The notes below the pieces were generated by a model that made no database searches, was not told the origin of the DNA, and worked only from the letters and a program-made list of their open reading frames with translations. Both the position numbers and the translations under genes were made by a program. A DNA stretch of 52,736 bases, taken from assembly GCA_902521155.1 (NCBI GenBank), contig CABYQR010000005.1:1-52736 (forward strand), given 5' to 3'. The DNA comes from an uncultured Alphaproteobacteria bacterium (GTDB lineage Bacteria > Pseudomonadota > Alphaproteobacteria > HIMB59). Shown here one piece after another: positions 25,552 to 32,953 of the stretch. The number at the start of each line of letters is the position of its first letter. Positions within the stretch are counted from its first letter, which is position 1.

Positions 25552-28550
25552 TATACTCTTACTCTTTCACCCTTAGGGTCAACATAGTGAGAAGATACAA
25601 CTTCCACAGGTATAGATATGTCTTTTAAAGGATAGACAGCAAACAATTGTTGTCCAATTTTATTTTTTCCATCTTTTAACACACCAATAGAAAAAGGATT
25701 ATTATATTCAACGCTCCAACAAGAAGAGGAGACATGTCCAAGTTTAGGGTTAGGAAGAGAGACTTTATCATTCTCAACTAAATGAGCACCTTCAGGAATT
25801 TTAGTTTTTTTATCAACAGGCACTAAGCCCACTAAAGTTTGTCTAAGTGGGTTTACAAAGGCATCTTTTTCTAAAGATCTTTTACCAATAAAATCTTTCT
25901 TTTGACTAACCATTCCTTGTAAACCTAAATCGTAAGGAACTGCCCTACCATCTAACTCAGGCCCAGATACGTGACCCATTTCAATTCTGAGTGTAGCCAA
26001 TGCTTCAGTTCCATAAGGTTGAATACCAAATTCCTCTCCGGCTTTCATGATTTCGTTCCACATAAACAAACCATGATTAGACTCAACATTAACCTCATAA
26101 GCTAATTCACCAGAGAATGATATTCTATAAAGTTTGGCATGAATGCCCTCAAACTCTGTTTCAACCAAACCCATAAAAGGAAAATTTTCTGTAGAAAAAT
26201 CAACTTTTGGAAAAAGCTTCTGCATTAAATCTCTTGATTTAGGTCCTGCTATTGCAGCGCCTGACCATTGCTCAGTTGTAGATAAGACATTCACTTTTAA
26301 CTCAGGCCAAACAACTTGGAGATAAAACTCTAAGTGAGATAAAACATTTGCTGCTTGGGCTGTAGTAGTTGTCATATGGAAATGATTTTCAGATAACCTA
26401 GTTGTGGTTCCATCGTCAAACACCATTCCATCTTCCCTGAGCATAACGCCATATCTTGCTTTCCCTACAGGGAGCTTCATCCAGGCATTTGTATAAACTC
26501 TATTTAACAGTTCAGCTGCGTCTGGTCCTTTGATATCAATTTTTCCAAGAGAGGTAACATCACATATACCAACATTTTTTCTTACATTAAGAGCTTCACG
26601 ATTTACCGCATCACTCATCGTCTCAGAGCCTCTAGGGTAATACCGGGGTCTCAGCCATAAACCAGCATTAGTAAAAACGACATTATTTGTAACATGCCAT
26701 TCGTGTGTTGGTGTTTTTCTTGAGGGTTGAAAATGATTTCCTACTTCTCTTCCTACGATGGTTCCTATAGTAACAGGGGTATAAGGAGGTCTAAAAGTAG
26801 TGTGACCAACCTCGGGAACTATTTTTTTTTGGATATTTGATACATGCTGGAGTCCATTAAGATTACTTGTCTTACCTTGATCCCCTGCCATTCCAAGAGT
26901 TGTATATCTTTTAACATGTTCAATAGATCTAAAACCTTCTCTAAAGGCTAATTCAATATCTGAAACAGCAACATCATTTTGAAAATCAATAAATCTTGAG
27001 GGGTTTTTGCCTTTCGGAAGTGGCATGCACCAAAACTTATCGTGAGGTTGAAAAGATGCTTCATTCGAGGTTGGAACAGTAGTGTTTTTATTATTTGATG
27101 TAATTGAATTTGACAAATCAAATCCTACTTGAAATCCTTCTGCCAAAGATTGGTTCAAAGTAAATGAACCGTTAGCGGCACCTACAGCGGTTTCTTTTTG
27201 TCTTTTATTATTAGGGACAAAAGCATCTAAGCTTTCATCAAACTTTAATTTATTTCCAGCTTGAGAGGAAAGATGAACTGTTGGCGTCCATCCGCCTGAC
27301 ATGCAGATACAATCGCATTCAAACTCTTCAAGGCTGGCATAACTTTCTTTATCAGAATTAAATTTACCTACTATTGCAGAGGTGACTTTAAGGCGTCCTT
27401 TGACATCTGCTATACCTGAATTGAATTTAATAACTAAACCGAGAGACTGGGCTTCTTTAACTAGTTCCCCATCTGAGCTTGGTCTTGTATCAATAATTAG
27501 TGATTTGATATTGTTTTTATGAAATTCAATCGCTGCCTTGTAAGCAGAATCATTATTAGTAAATATAATGGGTTTTTTTCCTACAAGAGTTCCGTAAACC
27601 TTCATGTATTCATTAGCAGCTGATGCTAAAAAAATACCAGGTCTATCATTGTTTCCAAAAGAGAGTGGTCTCTCTATAGACCCGGTCGATATAATTACCT
27701 CTGCCGCCCTTATATAATGCAGTCTTTGTCTAGGCATATATTGATCAGGATTATGTATATGGTCACTTACCCGTTCAAACATGACTGTCATATTATGATC
27801 ATAGTAACCAAAAACTTGAGATCTGTTTTTGACTATGACGTTTGGGAGACTTTTTAAATAGCTAATTGTTTCATCTGCCCATTCTTTACCAGATTTATTT
27901 CCGATTGTTACATTGTCAGTTAGTAGTGAGCCACCAAAGTGTGCTTTATCTTCTGCTAAGATTACTCTTGCACCATTGTTAGCTGCAGCTAATGCAGATG
28001 CTAAACCTGACGGTCCTGATCCCACAACAAGAACATCACAATGTTCATAATTATGTTCATACCTATCTGGATCTGGTTTAATAGGCGCAACGCCCATACC
28101 AGCAGCTTTTCTAATGATTGGTTCATAGACTTTCATCCAAAAGCTTTTTGGCCACATAAATGTTTTATAATAAAAGCCAGCTGGAAAAAATCTTTTGAGA
28201 ATATTATTTACTTCACCAATATCAAACTTTACAGAGGGCCAGCAATTTTGGCTTTTTGCTTTTAAACCTTCTGTAATCTCAACTTCCGTTGCCATAATAT
28301 TTGGCTCTGACTTATCTCCTTCATGTAGCTGGACCATGGCATTTGGTTCTTCTACACCAACTCCTAGGAACCCCCTTGGTCGATGATACTTAAAACTTCT
28401 TCCAACGAGGTGAACTCCATTAGCAATCAGGGCAGATGCCAGAGTATCACCCTCATAGCCTTGGAATGAGTCTCCATTAAAGGTAAAATTAATAACTTTA
28501 CTTTTATCTAAAGTATTGTTTTCAGATATTGTTCTAAAAGCTCTCGACAT
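25551..28550 (-). CDS. mgdC: MgdC, alpha (SoxA-like) subunit of N-methylglutamate dehydrogenase
   Basis: This 999-residue subunit has an N-terminal ferredoxin-like segment (FTFNGDSFQGYEGDTLASAL), a NAD/FAD-type Rossmann motif VLVVGSGPSGLASALAAA (about residues 174-191), a middle FAD/NAD domain, and a C-terminal GcvT-type folate domain (from about residue 610, with ALNVRKNVGICDVTSLGKI and YGTEALATLRIEMGHVSG). It oxidises N-methylglutamate to glutamate and passes the one-carbon unit to tetrahydrofolate. The family cannot be told from sarcosine oxidase alpha by sequence alone; the mgs genes decide it. Confidence 0.85.
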   Translation of the reverse strand: MSRAFRTISENNTLDKSKVINFTFNGDSFQGYEGDTLASALIANGVHLVGRSFKYHRPRGFLGVGVEEPNAMVQLHEGDKSEPNIMATEVEITEGLKAKSQNCWPSVKFDIGEVNNILKRFFPAGFYYKTFMWPKSFWMKVYEPIIRKAAGMGVAPIKPDPDRYEHNYEHCDVLVVGSGPSGLASALAAANNGARVILAEDKAHFGGSLLTDNVTIGNKSGKEWADETISYLKSLPNVIVKNRSQVFGYYDHNMTVMFERVSDHIHNPDQYMPRQRLHYIRAAEVIISTGSIERPLSFGNNDRPGIFLASAANEYMKVYGTLVGKKPIIFTNNDSAYKAAIEFHKNNIKSLIIDTRPSSDGELVKEAQSLGLVIKFNSGIADVKGRLKVTSAIVGKFNSDKESYASLEEFECDCICMSGGWTPTVHLSSQAGNKLKFDESLDAFVPNNKRQKETAVGAANGSFTLNQSLAEGFQVGFDLSNSITSNNKNTTVPTSNEASFQPHDKFWCMPLPKGKNPSRFIDFQNDVAVSDIELAFREGFRSIEHVKRYTTLGMAGDQGKTSNLNGLQHVSNIQKKIVPEVGHTTFRPPYTPVTIGTIVGREVGNHFQPSRKTPTHEWHVTNNVVFTNAGLWLRPRYYPRGSETMSDAVNREALNVRKNVGICDVTSLGKIDIKGPDAAELLNRVYTNAWMKLPVGKARYGVMLREDGMVFDDGTTTRLSENHFHMTTTTAQAANVLSHLEFYLQVVWPELKVNVLSTTEQWSGAAIAGPKSRDLMQKLFPKVDFSTENFPFMGLVETEFEGIHAKLYRISFSGELAYEVNVESNHGLFMWNEIMKAGEEFGIQPYGTEALATLRIEMGHVSGPELDGRAVPYDLGLQGMVSQKKDFIGKRSLEKDAFVNPLRQTLVGLVPVDKKTKIPEGAHLVENDKVSLPNPKLGHVSSSCWSVEYNNPFSIGVLKDGKNKIGQQLFAVYPLKDISIPVEVVSSHYVDPKGERVRV

Positions 28551-28555
28551 TTTTT

Positions 28556-28822
28556 TTAAATTTCTTCTTCTAAACTTGATGTATTGAAAATCTCGTGAGT
28601 AGCAGTATCTCTGGAAGCTTTAAACCATTGCCTACAACCAGAAACATGATGCCAATATTCGGTATGTTTACCTCTTGGGTTATCTCTGTAATACACAAAA
28701 TCATCCCAATCTTTAGTAGAAACTTCTTCTCCGAGATTTGGTCTTTTTACGGTGGCGTCACCTCCGTAAGCAAATTCATTTTGTGATCTCTTCCCACAAT
28801 AGGGGCATTTAATTTCAAGCAT
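28556..28822 (-). CDS. mgdB: MgdB, delta (SoxD-like) zinc subunit of N-methylglutamate dehydrogenase
   Basis: This 88-residue protein starts MLEIKCPYCGKRSQNEF. The CPYCG pair and the later WHHVSGCRQW (His and Cys) form the zinc site typical of sarcosine-oxidase delta subunits. Length is usual. It sits between mgdA (3 bases) and mgdC (5 bases). Confidence 0.87.
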   Translation of the reverse strand: MLEIKCPYCGKRSQNEFAYGGDATVKRPNLGEEVSTKDWDDFVYYRDNPRGKHTEYWHHVSGCRQWFKASRDTATHEIFNTSSLEEEI

Positions 28823-28825
28823 TAT

Positions 28826-30082
28826 TTAGCCTATCCAGGGTTTAGGTCCGACACCTTTTTCGTCGATAATATTTCCAGTATGAAATCTATCTAAATTAAA
28901 AGGTTGGTTTAATTCGTGCGGTTCATCTTTAGCAATGGTATGTGCAAAAACGAAACCAGAACTTGGAGTTGCCTTAAATCCACCATAGCACCAGCCACAA
29001 TTTAAATAGACTCCATCTATGTGTGTTTTGTCAATTATAGGAGTTCCATCCATTGACATATCCATTATACCTCCCCAACTTCGTAGCATTTTTAATCTGC
29101 TAAAGTTTGGGAATACAGCAAGGCCTCCAGATAAAACGTGTTGGATCATAGGCAAGTTGCCTCTTTGAGCATAGCTATTATAACCATCAAGGTCTCCACC
29201 CATTACCATTTCACCTTTATCAGATTGACTGCAATAGAAGTGCCCTGCACCAAAAGTTACAACGTTGTGAAGCAAAGGTTTAACAGGTTCAGAAACACAT
29301 GCCTGTAATACATGAGCTTCTATTGGCAATCTCATATTTAATTTATCAGCTAATAAAGTTGTACTTCCCGCAACACATAAGCCAACTTTTTTTGTTTTAA
29401 TTTCTCCTCTTGAAGTTCTTACGCCAGATATTTTTCCATTTTCAACATCAAATCCTGTGACTTCGCAATTTTGAATAATATCAACTCCCATAGAATCTGC
29501 CTGTCTTGCATAACCCCAAGCAACTGCATCGTGACGTGCAGTTCCACCTCTTGGTTGCATTAAAGCACCCACAATAGGAAAACGGCAGGTATCAGAAAAA
29601 TCTGCAAATGGAATCATCTTTTTTACTTCTTCTCTATTAAGTAAGATAGCGTCAATGCCATTTAATCTCATAGAATTACCTCTTCTTGCATAGGCATTTA
29701 ACTGTCCATCAGTATGCGCTAAATTAATAATTCCGCGAGGTGAATACATTACGTTGTAATTTAATTCTTGACTTAGATCTTCCCACATTTTCATTCCTAA
29801 TTCATAAAAATGAGCATTAGCATCGAACATGTAATTTGATCTGAGAATTGTAGTATTTCTTCCAACATTACCACCACCAATCCATCCTTTCTCTAGAATG
29901 GCTACATTTGTAATTCCGTGTTCTTTGGCTAAATAATAAGCAGTAGCTAAACCATGTCCTCCACCACCAATTATGATGACATCATATTCTTTTTTTGGCT
30001 CAGGATCTTTCCAAGCTACCTCCCAATCTTGATGATTTGAGAAAGCGTTTTTAACTAAACTGAAGATAGAGTAATTTTGCAT
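28826..30082 (-). CDS. mgdA: MgdA, beta (SoxB-like) flavoprotein subunit of N-methylglutamate dehydrogenase
   Basis: This 418-residue DAO-family subunit has the FAD motif VIIIGGGGHGLATAYYLAKEHG (in two parts; about residues 34-55), GWIGGGNVGRNTTILRSNY with the expected flavin-attachment region, and the C-terminal GWCYGGFKATPSSGFVFAH. It is the first gene of the seven-gene operon mgdABCD-mgsABC. The upstream region shared with tmm contains the TGTTTCA palindrome. Sarcosine oxidase beta is the main alternative; the mgs genes and the nearby gmaS favour N-methylglutamate. Confidence 0.85.
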   Translation of the reverse strand: MQNYSIFSLVKNAFSNHQDWEVAWKDPEPKKEYDVIIIGGGGHGLATAYYLAKEHGITNVAILEKGWIGGGNVGRNTTILRSNYMFDANAHFYELGMKMWEDLSQELNYNVMYSPRGIINLAHTDGQLNAYARRGNSMRLNGIDAILLNREEVKKMIPFADFSDTCRFPIVGALMQPRGGTARHDAVAWGYARQADSMGVDIIQNCEVTGFDVENGKISGVRTSRGEIKTKKVGLCVAGSTTLLADKLNMRLPIEAHVLQACVSEPVKPLLHNVVTFGAGHFYCSQSDKGEMVMGGDLDGYNSYAQRGNLPMIQHVLSGGLAVFPNFSRLKMLRSWGGIMDMSMDGTPIIDKTHIDGVYLNCGWCYGGFKATPSSGFVFAHTIAKDEPHELNQPFNLDRFHTGNIIDEKGVGPKPWIG

Positions 30083-30137
30083 GATTCATTTAAACCTTTC
30101 AAAAATATATATATCAATTTAAAGTGTACAACAACAC

Positions 30138-30156
30138 TGTTTCATAATATGAAACA
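30138..30156. promoter_or_regulatory. IclR-type operator between mgdA and tmm
   Basis: TGTTTCA-N5-TGAAACA, a perfect 7-base-arm palindrome, lies 56 bases upstream of mgdA and 100 bases upstream of tmm. It matches those at 21102 and 21931 and could control both divergent transcripts. Confidence 0.65.
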
Positions 30157-30203
30157 TCATTTTATTAATCCTTGTATTTATTACATATATAGAGAAAAAA
30201 TGG

Positions 30204-30243
30204 ATTGGAAAATTAATATTTATATTTAAAATATTTTTCCAAT
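30204..30243 (+). promoter_or_regulatory. Leader inverted repeat before the tmm ribosome site
   Basis: Perfect 9-base arms attggaaaa (30204-30212) and ttttccaat (30235-30243) are separated by 22 A+T-only bases and end next to the Shine-Dalgarno aggagag. In mRNA this could form a hairpin immediately before the ribosome site. Function is unproven. Confidence 0.3.
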
Positions 30244-30255
30244 AGGAGAGGTATT

Positions 30256-31590
30256 ATGACAAAAATTGCTTTAATAGGTACGGGGCCCTGTGGATTATCA
30301 TTTCTAAGATCGCTACATCAAGCTCAAAAAAATGGTGAGAACATTCCAGAAGTAGTGGCTTTTGACAAACAAAGCGATTGGGGTGGATTATGGAATTATA
30401 CTTGGAGAACAGGATCTGACCAATATGGAGACTCAGTTCCAAATAGTATGTATCGATACTTGTGGTCAAATGGACCAAAAGAGTGTTTGGAATTTGCAGA
30501 TTATTCTTTTGACGAACACTTTAATAAACCCATCCCGTCTTTTCCTCCTCGAGAAGTTTTACAAAGTTACATATTAGGAAGAGCAGAGAAATCTGATGTC
30601 AAAAAATATGTAAAATTTAATACCAACGTAACTAGTGTTGTAGATAATGGAAATGGTTTTGATATTACCTATACAAATAAATTAGATGGCTCTACTAACA
30701 AAGATAGTTTTGATAAACTAGTAGTAGCTAGTGGTCACTTCTCAGTCCCTTACATACCAGAATATGAAGGAATGAATAGCTTTCCAGGAAGGATTATGCA
30801 CTCTCATGATTTTAGAGATGCAGAAGAATTTCGTAATAAAAATGTTGTAGTACTGGGTAGCAGCTACTCTGCAGAAGACGTTGCTCTTCAATGTCATAAA
30901 TATGGAGCTAAAAGTGTCACTATAGGTTATAGAAATAATCCAATGGGATTTAATTGGCCCGAAGGAATGAAAGAAGTCCATTACATGGATAAAATTGATG
31001 GCAACAAAGCAATATTCAAAGATGGAACTGTTCAGGAAATGGATGCTCTTATATTATGTACTGGTTATCTACATAATTTTCCTTTTTTATCAGAAGATTT
31101 AAAATTAAAAACACATAACAGGTTGTACCCACCAATGTTATACAAAGGTGTAGTATGGCAAAATAATCACAATTTATTTTACCTTGGTATGCAAGATCAA
31201 TTCCACACATTTAATATGTTTGATGCTCAAGCCTGGTACGTAAGAGACATTATCATGAATAAAATAACTCTTCCCTCTGATATCGATATGGCAAAAGATA
31301 TTGAGGATTGGGTTAAAAAAGAAGAGGCTTTAGAGGATGCCTTTCAAATGATTGACTTTCAAACAGATTATTGTGTAGATTTATGTTCTGCTGTCGACTA
31401 CCCTCAGATTGATTTTGAATTAATTAAAAAGAATTTCTATGAATGGGAACATCATAAAGAAGAGAATATTTTAACTTACAGAGATAAATCATTTCCTTCT
31501 CCCGTTACAGGTACAAAAGGCCCTTCCCATCATACTTCATGGTTAGACGCAATGGATGACTCAATGACAACATTCTTGAATACTAAATAA
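30256..31590 (+). CDS. tmm: Tmm, trimethylamine monooxygenase
   Basis: This flavin monooxygenase oxidises trimethylamine to TMAO using NADPH and O2 in the cytoplasm. The 444-residue protein has the FAD motif IGTGPCGLSF (about residues 7-16), the FMO signature FPGRIMHSHDF (about 176-186), the NADPH motif VVLGSSYSAEDVALQ (about 198-212), and the aromatic-rich segment WGGLWNYTWRTG (about 36-47) seen in marine Tmm. Length fits known Tmm (around 445). It has a good ribosome site and is divergent from mgdA. Confidence 0.92.
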   Translation: MTKIALIGTGPCGLSFLRSLHQAQKNGENIPEVVAFDKQSDWGGLWNYTWRTGSDQYGDSVPNSMYRYLWSNGPKECLEFADYSFDEHFNKPIPSFPPREVLQSYILGRAEKSDVKKYVKFNTNVTSVVDNGNGFDITYTNKLDGSTNKDSFDKLVVASGHFSVPYIPEYEGMNSFPGRIMHSHDFRDAEEFRNKNVVVLGSSYSAEDVALQCHKYGAKSVTIGYRNNPMGFNWPEGMKEVHYMDKIDGNKAIFKDGTVQEMDALILCTGYLHNFPFLSEDLKLKTHNRLYPPMLYKGVVWQNNHNLFYLGMQDQFHTFNMFDAQAWYVRDIIMNKITLPSDIDMAKDIEDWVKKEEALEDAFQMIDFQTDYCVDLCSAVDYPQIDFELIKKNFYEWEHHKEENILTYRDKSFPSPVTGTKGPSHHTSWLDAMDDSMTTFLNTK

Positions 31591-31599
31591 GTAATTAAT

Positions 31600-31767
31600 T
31601 TGTCTAACAGAAAACTAAATTTCATTGGGTGGATTTTATTTATAATTTCTGCAGTGGGATTTATTATATCAAGTATTGGTAGTTTTTGGGCTATGTTCGG
31701 GAGTCTTTTTTTCTTTGTGGCGTGTTTTGTTTTCTTAATTCCTTTTTTTAGAAAAGAAAAAGATTAA
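31600..31767 (+). CDS. Small two-helix membrane protein behind tmm
   Basis: A 55-residue frame opens with TTG at 31600, nine bases after the tmm stop. It begins SNRKLNFIGWILFII and has two hydrophobic stretches (about residues 8-25 and 28-48) separated by a short turn, and a charged end FRKEKD. The frame fills the gap to the convergent gcvT-like gene with no other candidate. Codon use is like that of neighbours. The family is unknown; the start codon is a guess. Confidence 0.5.
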   Translation: MSNRKLNFIGWILFIISAVGFIISSIGSFWAMFGSLFFFVACFVFLIPFFRKEKD

Positions 31768-31769
31768 GA

Positions 31770-32933
31770 TTAAGGTATATTTTTATCTATCCCTTTTGGG
31801 ATTAATTTTTCTTTGTCAAAAAAAGGTAATTCTATAATTTCACAATCGATTAATTTCTCTTGACTCTGAACTTTAACACTAAAATCAATCCAACTGCCAG
31901 AATAATCAAACCTCACATATCCAACATATTTTTTAAGAGTTGGTGACCATGTGGCAGCGGTAAGATATCCAACATCTTGACCATTTGATAAAAATACTTT
32001 GGAACTATGAGTCATATGATGATCAGAGGTTATTCCAAATAATTTTTTTCCTTGTTTTTGAGAAGCTAACTCCAGAGATTTTTTTCCAATAAAATCATCT
32101 CTGCTTAGATCAACTAAAGATCCAAGACCAGCCTCATAGGGATTTATAGAAGAGTCAAAATCTGTGTTGTTATCAAGTATTCCTGCTTCGATTCTTCTTA
32201 CATCCATTGACTCTAGTCCATCGAAAATTAATCCCAATGGAGAACCGATCTCAATTATACTATCCCAAATGTTTTTATAATTTGTTTTTTTTCCTAAAGT
32301 ATAAATTTCATAACCCAACTCTGAGGTCCAACCCGTTCTAGAAACATAAACATCTTGATTGGAGATTTTATAGAAACCTGAATGATAGTATTTTAATTCA
32401 TCATTAATAGAGCCATTAGTTAGTTTTGATAAAATTTCTTTTGAAAGTGGTCCTTGGATTTGTATCACTCTTGATGATGGATCTGTTATTTTAATGTCAA
32501 AGTTTTTCTGATGTGCTTTCAACCAAGTTTCAAGGGGACCATCAGGTTGGACATACCAAAATTTATTTTCATCCAATCTAAACATGACACCATCTATAAA
32601 TATTCCGCCATCCTCATAACAAGCAATTGCATACCTACCCCTACCAATTTTCATATCAGAAATTTTTCTAGTAAATACCTTATCTAGAAATTCTGGAGCT
32701 TGAGGACCTTCAATTTGAATTGGCTTTTCAGGAACATCATACATCACTGCTTTTCTTCTTAAATTCCAGTATGTATTTTCAATATCATTGCCTACTGAGG
32801 TTGCAAAATAACGACCAGCATAAATACCGTAAGAATTATTTTCTTTATGATAAAAATCAAAATAGGGTCCTTTATCAAATCTATTAAGACTAATTGGTAC
32901 TGTTTGAGATTTATCTAGAAAAACAGATGTCAT
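31770..32933 (-). CDS. GcvT-family aminomethyltransferase-like protein
   Basis: This 387-residue protein has the T-protein fold: an N-terminal EGPQAPEFLDKVFTRKI, a central IQIQGPLSKEIL, SRTGWTSELGYEIY, the folate-site stretch DGLESMDVRRIEAGIL and the C-terminal LVDLSRDDFIGKKSLE. It binds tetrahydrofolate in relatives and may accept formaldehyde from Tdm or act on a methylated amine. It is the last gene of the tmoXWV-tdm operon, 20 bases after tdm. DMSP demethylase (DmdA) is another GcvT relative, but the sequence and neighbours do not point to it. Confidence 0.75.
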   Translation of the reverse strand: MTSVFLDKSQTVPISLNRFDKGPYFDFYHKENNSYGIYAGRYFATSVGNDIENTYWNLRRKAVMYDVPEKPIQIEGPQAPEFLDKVFTRKISDMKIGRGRYAIACYEDGGIFIDGVMFRLDENKFWYVQPDGPLETWLKAHQKNFDIKITDPSSRVIQIQGPLSKEILSKLTNGSINDELKYYHSGFYKISNQDVYVSRTGWTSELGYEIYTLGKKTNYKNIWDSIIEIGSPLGLIFDGLESMDVRRIEAGILDNNTDFDSSINPYEAGLGSLVDLSRDDFIGKKSLELASQKQGKKLFGITSDHHMTHSSKVFLSNGQDVGYLTAATWSPTLKKYVGYVRFDYSGSWIDFSVKVQSQEKLIDCEIIELPFFDKEKLIPKGIDKNIP

Positions 32934-32953
32934 GTAATGGTATTAATTTAGTC

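Noticed and set aside
24949-30082. Sarcosine oxidase (soxBDAG) as the identity of mgdABCD
   Set aside because: The subunits are homologous, but fusion into one operon with mgsABC and proximity to gmaS favour N-methylglutamate. Sarcosine activity cannot be fully excluded.
31770-32933. DMSP demethylase (dmdA)
   Set aside because: It is a GcvT relative, but the sequence does not resemble DmdA as I know it and it belongs to the TMAO operon.
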